Position numbers and translations under genes: made by a program
Notes under the pieces: model-generated
Seen by the model: the letters and a program-made list of their open reading frames with translations, nothing else
What the model was told of the DNA's origin: nothing
Database searches by the model: none
Assembly (NCBI RefSeq): GCF_900104815.1
Contig: NZ_FNTD01000004.1
Span: 4,046,501 to 4,110,500 of the forward strand
From: Streptomyces misionensis
GTDB lineage: Bacteria > Actinomycetota > Actinomycetes > Streptomycetales > Streptomycetaceae
Length of the DNA: 64,000 bases
Direction of reading: 5' to 3'
Shown here: one piece after another, positions 33,829 through 43,560 of the stretch
Layout of the letters: each line of letters begins with the position of its first letter
How positions within the stretch are numbered: position 1 is the first letter of the stretch

Positions 33829-34311
33829 CTATCCCAGATCCGGAGCGTGCATGGCGCGTACGCCCTCGATGTTGCCGTCCAGGTAGTGCCGCAGCGACAG
33901 CGGGACGAGGTGGACGGAGGCGATACCGACCCGGGTGAACGGGACGCGGACGATCTCGTATTCGCCGGCCGGCTCGTCCACCTCCGGGCCATGGCGCAGG
34001 GACGGGTCCATGGACTCCAGCCGGCAGACGAAGAAGTGCTGCACCTTCACACCGGTCGCGCCCCCGTCCTCGCCGATGTGCTCCACGGTGTCCACGAAGC
34101 ACGGCACCACATCGGCGATCTTGGCGCCCAGTTCCTCGTACACCTCTCGGTGCAGGGCGTCCACGACGGTCGAGTCCCCGGGCTCGACCCCGCCGCCGGG
34201 GGTCACCCAGTAGGGATCGACGCCGGGCTTGGTGCGCTTGATCAGGATCAGGTCGTCACCGTCCAGGAGAACGGCGCGGGCGGTGCGCTTGACCACGGGT
34301 CGGACGGTCAT
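33829..34311 (-). CDS. Nudix hydrolase
   Basis: 160 residues from the ATG at 34309-34311. The Nudix box GGGVEPGD...ALHREVYEELG (about residues 37-60) carries the REVYEELG metal-binding core, while the first Glu of the canonical G-x5-E is Asp. The fold is otherwise complete (KRTARAVLLDGDDLILIKRT, PYWVTPGGGVEPG). It should hydrolyse a nucleoside diphosphate linked to another moiety; the substrate is not predictable. There is no Shine-Dalgarno sequence before this ATG (the upstream sequence is TTTCTCCC), so it may be leaderless or start elsewhere. A parS-like site is 21 bp upstream. Confidence 0.85.
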   Translation of the reverse strand: MTVRPVVKRTARAVLLDGDDLILIKRTKPGVDPYWVTPGGGVEPGDSTVVDALHREVYEELGAKIADVVPCFVDTVEHIGEDGGATGVKVQHFFVCRLESMDPSLRHGPEVDEPAGEYEIVRVPFTRVGIASVHLVPLSLRHYLDGNIEGVRAMHAPDLG

Positions 34312-34331
34312 GGGAGAAATGTGGCCCGGCT

Positions 34332-34347
34332 GGTTCCACGTGAAACA
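34332..34347. other. parS: parS-like site 9 (14/16)
   Basis: GGTTCCACGTGAAACA has mismatches at positions 1 and 5 of the consensus. The right half is perfect. It lies between the Nudix start and the LysR stop. Confidence 0.65.
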
Positions 34348-34394
34348 TCGCAAAGCGGGGTCGGACGACCGCGTTGCGTGGCCCTCCGTGGGTC

Positions 34395-35300
34395 TCAGTA
34401 CCAGCCCGCGGCCGCCCTCAGCAGGTGTTCATGGGCTTGAGCCACGGGCGGCAGGGCGAGCGTGCCCGTGCGTACCACCAGGAAGTAGGTGCGCAGCGGC
34501 GGCACCACCGGGTCGTGCAGGGCGGTGAGCGCCCCCCTGTCGAGTGCCGGCGCGCACAGGTACCGGGGCAGTACGGCCAGACCCGCGCCCGCGATCGCAC
34601 AGGCGAGCACGGCCCGCAGATCGGGGGCGACGATCGTGCCGGGGGCGGCCGGACGGGCGTCGAAGACCGAGGTCCAGTAGCGGGAGACGAAAGGCAGCGA
34701 CTCGTGGATGTCGATCAGGGGGAGGTCCTGGAGCGCGGGCGCCCCCTTCAGCCGCAACGCGTCCGGACCTATGTGCTCGGCCCAGCGGGGAGCGGCGACC
34801 AGTACGTGCTCCTCGTCGCAGAGCGCGGTCGCGGTGAACAGGGCGCCGCGCGGGCGGGTGGTGCTGATGGCCAGGTCGTGGTGCCCGGCCGCCAGCCCTT
34901 CCAGGACCTCTTCCGTGGTCCCGAAGGCGGCCCGCAGCGCGAAGCCCCTGCCGTCCTCCCCGGCCGGCTCGGTGAGAGCGGGCAGGACCCGTTCGGCGAT
35001 GAACTCCGGCGGCCCGGCCAGGTGCAGCGTTCTTCGGGAGGACTCGTCCTCCAGCCGGCTCTCGGCTATCTCCACCAGCGCGTCGAGGTGGGGTGCGGCC
35101 TTGTGGGCGAGTTCGTCGCCGATGCTGGTCGGGGTGACGCCGCGCGCCTGGCGGAGGAAGAGGGGCCTGCCGAGCTGGCGTTCCAGCGTGCGGATCTGCG
35201 AGGTGACGGCGGGTTGGGAGAGGCCGAGCAGCGCCGCGGCGCGGGTAAAGGAACCGGCCCGGTGCACGGTGACGAAGGTGCGCAGCAAGGCCAGATCCAT
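34395..35300 (-). CDS. LysR-family transcriptional regulator
   Basis: 301 residues starting MDLALLRTFVTVHRAGSFTRAA at the ATG 35298-35300 (GGGAGGGGC upstream); the frame runs 35 codons further without signals. The LysR HTH (AAALLGLSQPAVTSQIRTLERQLGRPLF) occupies residues 18-60, and the remainder is the periplasmic-binding-protein-like effector domain. No divergent gene is adjacent: the next gene upstream is the leftward PLP lyase, so its target is not evident from the layout. Confidence 0.92.
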   Translation of the reverse strand: MDLALLRTFVTVHRAGSFTRAAALLGLSQPAVTSQIRTLERQLGRPLFLRQARGVTPTSIGDELAHKAAPHLDALVEIAESRLEDESSRRTLHLAGPPEFIAERVLPALTEPAGEDGRGFALRAAFGTTEEVLEGLAAGHHDLAISTTRPRGALFTATALCDEEHVLVAAPRWAEHIGPDALRLKGAPALQDLPLIDIHESLPFVSRYWTSVFDARPAAPGTIVAPDLRAVLACAIAGAGLAVLPRYLCAPALDRGALTALHDPVVPPLRTYFLVVRTGTLALPPVAQAHEHLLRAAAGWY

Positions 35301-35444
35301 GGCAAGCCCCTCCCTGCCCTCGCCCTGCGGGCCCGGCAGTCGGCAACGATAAATATGTCGATACCCCCCTGCCATCAGCGTGATTGGACACTGACAGAGA
35401 GTCAACTAGCCTTGGTCGCACGGTTCTTCGCAAGCGGAACCGCA

Positions 35445-35481
35445 GACGGTCCGAGCCAAGAGGGGGGAGGCTCGGACCGTC
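35445..35481 (-). terminator. Terminator of the PTPase-PLP lyase unit
   Basis: A 13-bp perfect stem (35445-35457 with 35469-35481) and an 11-nt loop, beginning 25 bp beyond the stop of the leftward PLP-lyase gene. Confidence 0.8.
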
Positions 35482-35505
35482 GTCCCTTTTCCGGTGGACG
35501 CCGGG

Positions 35506-36648
35506 TCAGTCCGCCGACTCGTCCAGGGCACGCAGGATGTCCGCCACCAGGTCCCCTGGGTCCTCGGCGCCGATCGACATCCGGATGAAGCCCTCCGGGA
35601 CCGCGTCCCCGCCCCAGCGGGCACGACGCTCGGCCGTGGAGCGCACCCCGCCGAAGCTCGTCGCGTCCTCCACCAGGCGCAGGGCGGCGAGGAAGCGCTC
35701 GGCACGCGCGCGCGTGGGCAGCGTGAACGACACCACACAGCCGTAGCGGCGCATCTGCCGGGAGGCGACCTTGTGCGCGGGGTCGTCGGGCAGCCCCGGG
35801 TACCGCAGGCCTGACACCTCCGGCCGCTGCCGCAGGGCCTCGGCAACGGTGAGAGCGGTGGCGTTCTGCCGGTCGGCGCGCAACTGGAGCGTGGCGATGG
35901 ACCGGTGCGCGAGCCAGGACTCCATGGGTCCGGGGATCGCCCCGACGATCTTTCGCCAGCGCCGTACGGCGGCCATCACCTCGGCGTCGCGCCCGGCCAC
36001 GTACCCCAGGAGGACATCCCCGTGCCCGGTGAGCTGCTTGGTGCCGCTGGCCACGGCGAAGTCGGCACCCAGAGCCAGCGGGCGCTGCCCGAGCGGGGTG
36101 GCGAGGGTGTTGTCGACGGCCACCAGGGTGCCCTGGGCATGGGCCGCGACCGCCAGGCGCCGGATGTCGCACACATCGAGCCCGGGGTTCGACGGCGACT
36201 CGATCCACAGCAGCCGGGCCCCCTGCAGCACCTCCAGCTGGGCGTCCCCGCCGGTCGGGGCGGTGCGCACCTCGACGCCGTACGCCTCCAGCTGGGCGCG
36301 GACCAGCGGCAGCGCCTGGTAGCCGTCGGACGGCAGCACCACCGCGTCCCCGGCGCGCAACTGGGAGAAGAGCACGGCGGAGATGGCGGCCATCCCGGAG
36401 GCGAACACCAGCGTCTCGACGTCCGCCCGTCCGGGTGCCTCCAGCTCGCCGATGGCGTTCTCCAGCAGCGTCCAGGTCGGGTTGTCGTCACGGCCGTAGG
36501 AGTACGGACCCGCCACCTCGCCCGGCAGATGGAAGTGCGCCGCGAAGACGGGGCCGGGCAGGGTCGGCTCGTGTTTGACCGGCTCGGGCAGCCCGGCCCG
36601 GACCGCGCGCGTGCCGTCGCCGACGGGGTCCTCGCCAGTCGCGCTCAT
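35506..36648 (-). CDS. Cystathionine gamma-lyase/synthase-family PLP enzyme
   Basis: 380 residues of the Cys/Met metabolism PLP family. PLP Schiff-base lysine lies in SGTKQLTGHGDVLLGY (about residue 202), with YSYGRDDNPTWTLLENAIGELE and FASGMAAISAVLF near the N-terminus and LWIESPSNPGLDV for the cofactor aspartate region. The reaction (gamma-lyase versus gamma-synthase) cannot be fixed from sequence alone; Streptomyces homologues are usually called cystathionine gamma-lyase. The start overlaps the upstream phosphatase stop (ATGA, 36645-36648), so the two are translationally coupled. Confidence 0.88.
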   Translation of the reverse strand: MSATGEDPVGDGTRAVRAGLPEPVKHEPTLPGPVFAAHFHLPGEVAGPYSYGRDDNPTWTLLENAIGELEAPGRADVETLVFASGMAAISAVLFSQLRAGDAVVLPSDGYQALPLVRAQLEAYGVEVRTAPTGGDAQLEVLQGARLLWIESPSNPGLDVCDIRRLAVAAHAQGTLVAVDNTLATPLGQRPLALGADFAVASGTKQLTGHGDVLLGYVAGRDAEVMAAVRRWRKIVGAIPGPMESWLAHRSIATLQLRADRQNATALTVAEALRQRPEVSGLRYPGLPDDPAHKVASRQMRRYGCVVSFTLPTRARAERFLAALRLVEDATSFGGVRSTAERRARWGGDAVPEGFIRMSIGAEDPGDLVADILRALDESAD

Positions 36649-37172
36649 GCCGCCCGTCCTTCCAGGTGTTCCCGTACGGCGGCGAGCAGACCGGTGCTCG
36701 CCTCCTCCACCATCTCAAGGCATTCCTCGAAGCCGTCCAGACCGCCGTAGTACGGGTCCGGCACGTCGAGGTCGTCACCGACCGCGGGGGGATCGTCCGG
36801 GGCGGGGGATCCGGGCGAGGCGTGGGCGTACGTACGCAGCAGCCGGATCTTGCGCGCGTCCGCCTCGGTGGGCGCGAGCCGGCGCAGGGCCCTGAGGTGT
36901 CCCGCGTCCAGGGCGATCACCAGATCGAGGCGGGCGAACCACGACGGCTGGAACTGGCGCGCGATGTGGTCGCAGTCGTAGCCGTGGTCGTGCAGGACGG
37001 CGACGGTGCGCGGGTCGGCGGGCTCGCCCTCGTGCCAGCCGCCGGTGCCGGCGCTGTCGATCTCCACGTGTTCCTCCAGCCCGGCCTCCGCCACCCGCGC
37101 GCGGAAGACGTACTCGGCCATCGGGGAACGGCAGATGTTTCCGGTGCACACGAAGCAGACGCGGTAGGTCAT
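36645..37172 (-). CDS. Low-molecular-weight protein tyrosine phosphatase
   Basis: 175 residues with the N-terminal P-loop VCTGNICRSPMAE (nucleophile C9, R15; C-x5-R-S) and the general-acid loop VPDPYYGG near residue 145. It removes phosphate from phosphotyrosine or related substrates; the physiological target is unknown. It is the first gene of a two-gene unit with the PLP lyase (4-bp ATGA overlap). The ATG at 37170-37172 lies 7 bp after the phage-holin-like gene stop, so that gene may also belong to the transcript. Confidence 0.92.
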   Translation of the reverse strand: MTYRVCFVCTGNICRSPMAEYVFRARVAEAGLEEHVEIDSAGTGGWHEGEPADPRTVAVLHDHGYDCDHIARQFQPSWFARLDLVIALDAGHLRALRRLAPTEADARKIRLLRTYAHASPGSPAPDDPPAVGDDLDVPDPYYGGLDGFEECLEMVEEASTGLLAAVREHLEGRAA

Positions 37173-37179
37173 GGGGCGC

Positions 37180-37557
37180 TCAGTCCTCGTCCGGAAGGAT
37201 CATGTGCAGGGCCCAGGAGACGACCGAGATGATCAGCCCGCCGAGGACGGCCGTCCAGAACCCCTCCACATGGAAGCTCAGCTGGAGCTTGCCGCACACC
37301 CACGAGGTCAGCAGCAGCATCAATGCGTTGACGACAAGGGTGATCAGGCCCAGCGTCAGAATGAACAGCGGGAAGGTGAGCACCTTCAGAACGGGCTTGA
37401 CCAGCCAGTTCACCAGGCCGAAGATCAGCGCGACGACGATCAGCGTGCCGGCCTTCCCGGCGGTGCCGGCACCGGTCAAGGTGATCTTGTCCAGGAGCCA
37501 TACGGCCACCGCCAGGGCTCCCGCGTTCGCGATCGTCTTGACTACGAAATTCTTCAT
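37180..37557 (-). CDS. Phage holin family 4-type (PF04020-like) membrane protein
   Basis: 125 residues starting MKNFVVKTIANAGALAVAVWLLD at the ATG 37555-37557, with four hydrophobic segments including LIVVALIFGLVNWLVKPVLKVLTFPLFILTLGLITLVVNALMLLL-type sequence, the hallmark of this family of small chromosomal membrane proteins. Despite the family name it is not evidence of a prophage. It lies 7 bp upstream of the LMW-PTPase gene and is divergent from the cupin gene. Function is unknown. Confidence 0.8.
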   Translation of the reverse strand: MKNFVVKTIANAGALAVAVWLLDKITLTGAGTAGKAGTLIVVALIFGLVNWLVKPVLKVLTFPLFILTLGLITLVVNALMLLLTSWVCGKLQLSFHVEGFWTAVLGGLIISVVSWALHMILPDED

Positions 37558-37616
37558 GTGTCTGATCGTGGCAGACCCGATCGGCAGCGAGCAGTGAGGC
37601 GAGGGCGGCAACGCAG

Positions 37617-37934
37617 ATGAAGGCATTCCGGCTGGACGACCTGGAGGCGGAACGCGCCGCCAACGAGGGTGCCTACCTACAGTTCCTGCGCGAGCGGAAC
37701 ATGTCGGTCGGGCTCTACGCCCTCGACGCGGGCGAGCACGACCCGCAGAAGCCGCACAACCAGGACGAGGTGTACTTCGTCGTCAGCGGCCGCGCGTCGA
37801 TCACCGTCGGCCTGGAGACGACCGAGGTGGCGCGGGGCAGCGTCGTGTACGTGCCCGCCGGCGTCGCGCACAAGTTCCACCACATCAGCGAGGACCTGAG
37901 GGTGCTCGTCGTCTTCTCTCCGCCCGAGGCGTGA
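37617..37934 (+). CDS. Single-domain cupin protein
   Basis: 105 residues forming one cupin barrel. Motif 1 is EHDPQKPHNQDEVYFVVSG (with metal-ligand-like His/Glu) and motif 2 is VYVPAGVAHKFHHIS. It probably binds a metal and acts as an isomerase, dioxygenase or small-molecule sensor; nothing in the surroundings specifies which. Divergent from the holin-like gene by 59 bp. Confidence 0.82.
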   Translation: MKAFRLDDLEAERAANEGAYLQFLRERNMSVGLYALDAGEHDPQKPHNQDEVYFVVSGRASITVGLETTEVARGSVVYVPAGVAHKFHHISEDLRVLVVFSPPEA

Positions 37935-38080
37935 GAACGGACCTCCGGGTTCCCTAGGGGACGGTTCAGGGGAGGACAAGGGCCGCGGGGCCCCCGCGGG
38001 CCCCCTTGACGGCCCTAGCATCGATCGCAGGACATCGGGACCGTACGAGACGTACGCACGAGACGAGAAGGACGAGGGCC

Positions 38081-38293
38081 ATGCGAGGGATCTTCGCGGG
38101 ACTGCCGTGGTGGGTGAAGTGGGTCGCGGTGCCGGTCATCGCCCTGGTCGTCTTCGGCGGGCTGATTGCGAGCGTCGTCGGTTTCGTGATCGGGCTGCTG
38201 TTCAAGGTCCTGGTCTTCGTGGCCCTGGTCGGCGGTCTGATCTACATCGTGCGCAAGTTCATGTCGAACTCCTCCTCGCACAGCGACTGGTGA
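38081..38293 (+). CDS. Small membrane protein (DUF5326-like)
   Basis: 70 residues from the ATG at 38081 (GACGAGG upstream). It is almost wholly hydrophobic: WVKWVAVPVIALVVFGGLIASVVGFVIGLLFKVLVFVALVGGLIYIV (two helices), then a short basic-Ser tail SSSHSDW. Similar tiny proteins are conserved next to the cupin and ssgR in Streptomyces. Function is unknown. Confidence 0.7.
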   Translation: MRGIFAGLPWWVKWVAVPVIALVVFGGLIASVVGFVIGLLFKVLVFVALVGGLIYIVRKFMSNSSSHSDW

Positions 38294-38492
38294 ACGACGA
38301 GGGGAGCCGGTGACCGGTGAGGGGGTGCCGGTTCCCTCGGGGGAGGGAAGTTTCCCCGTGAGCCCGTCTGCACGCGGTGGCGGGCGGTTAGAGTCCGGAA
38401 CTCCCCACGGGCCCGCCCCGTGGGTGGCGCAGACCCCCAACCGTGCTCCCCGCTCACGCACGGCCTGCCCCCTCGCGCTTCCGGAGTAACCC

Positions 38493-39353
38493 TTGGCCAC
38501 GGTCGACACCGCACCGGCAGAAACCCGCTCACTCCCCGCCCAGCCCCGCCCCCGCGCCTCTTCCCCACGGCGGCCGTCCGGCATGGCCGCCGCACCGCAG
38601 CCGGCCACCGCGACCCTCATCGGCTCCGTGCAGCGCGCCATGCGGCTGCTGGAGACGGTCGCGGCCCATCCGTACGGCGCCCCCGCCAAGCAGCTCGCCC
38701 GTGCGACCGGCCTGGCCCTGCCCACCGCCTACCACCTGCTGCGCACCCTGGTGCACGAGGGCTATCTGCGCCGGGAGAAGGGGCTGTTCTTCCTCGGTGA
38801 CGCGGCCGAGCGGCTGAGCAGCAACGGAGCCCGGGAGAATCGTCGCTGCAGGGTCGCGGACACGCTCGCGCACTGGCGTGATTCCATCGGTGCGCCGATG
38901 TACTACGCGATGTACCGGGACGGCGAGATCGACGTCCTGTGCGTCTCCGACTCCCGGGACGCCCCCGCGGCCGAGGAGTGGGCCGACTTCCGCGAGACTG
39001 GGCATGCGCACGCCATCGGCCAGTGCCTGCTCTCCCAGCTGGACGAGAACGCCCGGCGCGACCACCTCGCGCGCTACCCGGCGCAGGCCCTCACTCCGTA
39101 CACCGTGCGCGAGAACGACGCCCTTTTGCGGCGGCTGGCCCGGGTGCGGCGCATGGAGCCGGTGGTGGAGCGCCAGGAGTACGCGCTCGGCACGGTCTGC
39201 GCGGCGGTTCCCATCACGGTCGGCACGACCGCGGCCACCGTGGCCTTCTCGCTCCCGGCCCATCAGGCCGACCGGCTGCTGCCCGCGGCCCACCGGCTGC
39301 AAACGGAGATCGGCCGCGACATCGGGACTCTCACGCTGTCTATCAGTATCTGA
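38493..39353 (+). CDS. ssgR: SsgR, IclR-family activator of ssgA
   Basis: 286 residues from a TTG at 38493 (GGAG 7 nt upstream); a downstream ATG at 38583 would still retain the whole DNA-binding domain and may be the real start. The IclR winged helix is at about 48-100 (SVQRAMRLLETVAAHPYGAPAKQLARATGLALPTAYHLLRTL), followed by the IclR effector domain. It lies directly upstream of ssgA. In S. coelicolor SsgR activates ssgA, which is required for sporulation septation. The long Pro/Arg-rich N-terminal extension favours the later start. Confidence 0.88.
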   Translation: MATVDTAPAETRSLPAQPRPRASSPRRPSGMAAAPQPATATLIGSVQRAMRLLETVAAHPYGAPAKQLARATGLALPTAYHLLRTLVHEGYLRREKGLFFLGDAAERLSSNGARENRRCRVADTLAHWRDSIGAPMYYAMYRDGEIDVLCVSDSRDAPAAEEWADFRETGHAHAIGQCLLSQLDENARRDHLARYPAQALTPYTVRENDALLRRLARVRRMEPVVERQEYALGTVCAAVPITVGTTAATVAFSLPAHQADRLLPAAHRLQTEIGRDIGTLTLSISI

Positions 39354-39451
39354 AATCTTACTCCTTGTGATCCACTGTGTACTTTCAGCAAGATTTACCA
39401 CGGTCAGAGGGATCAAACCCGGCCAGTCGAAGTCATACGACGGGGTAGGCG

Positions 39452-39889
39452 ATGCGCGAGTCCGTACAGGCAGAGGTCATGATGAGCTTTCTCGTCTCGG
39501 AGGAGCTCTCCTTCCGCATTCCGGTGGAGTTGCGCTACGAGACGGGCGATCCCTACGCCGTGCGGCTCACCTTCCATCTGCCCGGCGACGCCCCGGTCAC
39601 CTGGGTCTTCGGGCGGGAGCTGCTGATCGACGGTGTCGGGCGGCCGTGCGGGGAGGGCGATGTGCGCATCTCCCCCGTCGAGGCCGAGGTGCTCGGCGAG
39701 GTGCTGATCCGGCTTCAGGTCGGGTGCGACCAGGCCCTGTTCCGCTCGTCCGCGTCGCCGCTCGTGGCCTTCCTCGACCGTACGGACAAACTGGTGCCGC
39801 TCGGCCAGGAGGGGGCGCTGGCCGATTTCGACGCCCACCTCGACGAGGCGCTGGACCGCATCCTGGCCGAGGAACAGAGCGCGGGCTGA
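39452..39889 (+). CDS. ssgA: SsgA, sporulation septum-site protein
   Basis: 145 residues from the ATG at 39452, as described for S. griseus SsgA; ATGs at 39479 and 39482 (after AGAGG) give the 135-136-residue form typical of S. coelicolor. The SALP-family signature begins SFLVSEELSFRIPVELRYE and runs through DPYAVRLTFHLPGDAPVTWVFGREL to LVAFLDRTDKLVPLGQE. It is a small acidic protein that directs FtsZ-ring localisation with SsgB and stimulates hyphal septation. Lies 98 bp downstream of ssgR. Confidence 0.95.
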   Translation: MRESVQAEVMMSFLVSEELSFRIPVELRYETGDPYAVRLTFHLPGDAPVTWVFGRELLIDGVGRPCGEGDVRISPVEAEVLGEVLIRLQVGCDQALFRSSASPLVAFLDRTDKLVPLGQEGALADFDAHLDEALDRILAEEQSAG

Positions 39890-40009
39890 GTCACCGCGAA
39901 ACGGGGCGCCGCCGCTCCGCCCCGTCGCACGGAACGGTGCAGGAACGCTTCTGCAAGCACGGCGAACCGCACTTCCCACAGGGGCCTGCCCGGGAGTGCC
40001 GAGCCCGGC

Positions 40010-41434
40010 TCACCGCTTGCGGCGCCGGCCCCGGCCGCCCCGGGCCGCAGCGGGCCGGGCGCCCGTGGCGGCCCCCGTGCCAGGTCCCCGCCGGTCGGGC
40101 GCCACGACCAGGGCGGCCAGCGCGGTGGTGACCGGCACCGAGGCCACCAGGCCGATGGAGCCCACCAGGGTGCGCACGATCTCCTCGGCCACCAGCTCGC
40201 TGTTGGCCACCGTTCCCACGCCGCTCTGCGCGATGGAGAACAGCAGCAGCAACGGCAGCGCGGCGCCGGCGTAGGCGAGCACGAGGGTGTTGACGACGGA
40301 GGCGATGTGGTCGCGGCCGATGCGGATGGCCGCCCGGTACAGGCCGCGCGGACCCATCGACGGATTGGCCTCGTGCAGCTCCCACACGGCCGAGGTCTGG
40401 GTCACCGTCACATCGTCCAGGACCCCGAGCGAACCGATGATGACCCCGGCCAGCAGCAGACCGCTCATGTCGATCTTCGGATACAGCCCGTGGATCAGAC
40501 CGGTGCTGTCGTCGGTGTTGCCAGTGAGGGCCGCCCACCCGATGAACTGCGCCCCGAGCAGGCCGATCAGCGACAGGGAGATCAGGGTGCCGAGGACCGC
40601 CACCGACGTACGGGCCGAGAGGCCGTGGCACATGTACAGGGCGATCAGCATGATGGCGCTCGACCCCACGACCGCGACCAGCAGCGGGTTGGAGCCCTGA
40701 AGGATCGCGGGCAGGACGAACTGGTTGAGCACCAGGAAGCTCACGGCGAGGGCGACGAGGGCCATGACACCGCGCATGCGGCCCACCACCACGACGGCGA
40801 GCGCGAAGACGCCCGCCAGCAGCGCCACCGGGAACCTGCGGTTCACATCGGTCACCGAGTACTGAAGGTCCCTCGGCGCCGTGGGTTCGTAGGCGGTGAC
40901 CACCTGTTCGCCCTGGTGCAACTGCCGGGACTGGTCGGGCTGCACGATCTCGGTGAACGTACGGCCCTTGTCCCTGCCGGTGTCGACCCGGACGGTCGCC
41001 TTCTCGCAGGTGCCGCCCGACCGCTCCCCCGGCGGGGAGCCGCCGGTGGCGGAGGGATCGGCGGCCGGGGCTCCGCCCGAGGCGTGCACCGAGGCGCAGT
41101 CGACCGCCACCACCCGGGTGACGGTGGCCTGTTGGGTCTGCCGGTCGAAACCGACGCCGCTGTGCTTGTGGGAGGGGGTGCCACCGGGCCAGAGCACCAC
41201 CAGACCGACCACCACCGCAGCGGCGAACGGGATCAGGACCGCGGCGATCACCTTGCGTAGATGCCGGGACACGGGCGCGGCGGGCCCGTGGCCATGGCTG
41301 TGGCCGTGACCGGGGGATGAGTCGCGAGGGGCGGCGTGGACGTGACCGTGCGGGTGGTCAGGTCCCGGGTGGTCCGAGCCGTCGGGCGGGCGTGGGCCGG
41401 ACGGCCGGCGCGGGTGCTGCTCCATCCTGGTCAT
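40010..41434 (-). CDS. YibE/F-like polytopic membrane protein
   Basis: 474 residues from the ATG at 41432-41434 (MTRMEQ). A His/Gly-rich cytoplasmic head with repeated H-G-H (about 25-50, possibly metal-binding) is followed by a first membrane helix (VIAAVLIPFAAAVVVGLVVLW), a large extracytoplasmic domain (about 90-210), and then about seven helices carrying the YibE/F family sequence GVLDDVTVTQTSAVWEL. The family is proposed to be transport-related, but the substrate is unknown. It is divergent from the thiC riboswitch. Confidence 0.85.
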   Translation of the reverse strand: MTRMEQHPRRPSGPRPPDGSDHPGPDHPHGHVHAAPRDSSPGHGHSHGHGPAAPVSRHLRKVIAAVLIPFAAAVVVGLVVLWPGGTPSHKHSGVGFDRQTQQATVTRVVAVDCASVHASGGAPAADPSATGGSPPGERSGGTCEKATVRVDTGRDKGRTFTEIVQPDQSRQLHQGEQVVTAYEPTAPRDLQYSVTDVNRRFPVALLAGVFALAVVVVGRMRGVMALVALAVSFLVLNQFVLPAILQGSNPLLVAVVGSSAIMLIALYMCHGLSARTSVAVLGTLISLSLIGLLGAQFIGWAALTGNTDDSTGLIHGLYPKIDMSGLLLAGVIIGSLGVLDDVTVTQTSAVWELHEANPSMGPRGLYRAAIRIGRDHIASVVNTLVLAYAGAALPLLLLFSIAQSGVGTVANSELVAEEIVRTLVGSIGLVASVPVTTALAALVVAPDRRGPGTGAATGARPAAARGGRGRRRKR

Positions 41435-41469
41435 CGCCAGATCATCGCAAGAACCGGGGAGGCCCACTG

Positions 41470-41497
41470 TTCATCGCGCCATCGATGGCGCTAGCGT
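41470..41497 (+). promoter_or_regulatory. Putative promoter of thiC
   Basis: TTCATC (41470-41475), 16-bp spacer and TAGCGT (41492-41497). The predicted start near 41504 fits the beginning of the TPP aptamer. Weak -35. Confidence 0.4.
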
Positions 41498-41507
41498 GGA
41501 GGCACCT

Positions 41508-43479
<1,972 letters not shown>

Positions 43480-43491
43480 ACCATCTAGATT

Positions 43492-43531
43492 GGCGCTGCT
43501 CCTTGGGTCCCGACGCCTCGGGAGCAGCGCC
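43492..43531 (+). terminator. Terminator following hybrid thiC
   Basis: An 11-bp perfect stem (GGCGCTGCTCC at 43492-43502 with its complement at 43521-43531) and an 18-nt loop; an outer ACCAT/ATGGT pair extends it. It lies inside the inserted cassette, so it travelled with the replacement thiC tail. Confidence 0.75.
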
Positions 43532-43560
43532 ATCAATGGTCGGCGGTCAGGGGGCGGGCG

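Noticed and set aside
37180..37557. Holin-like gene as evidence of a prophage
   Set aside because: The family includes many chromosomal proteins and no other phage genes are nearby.
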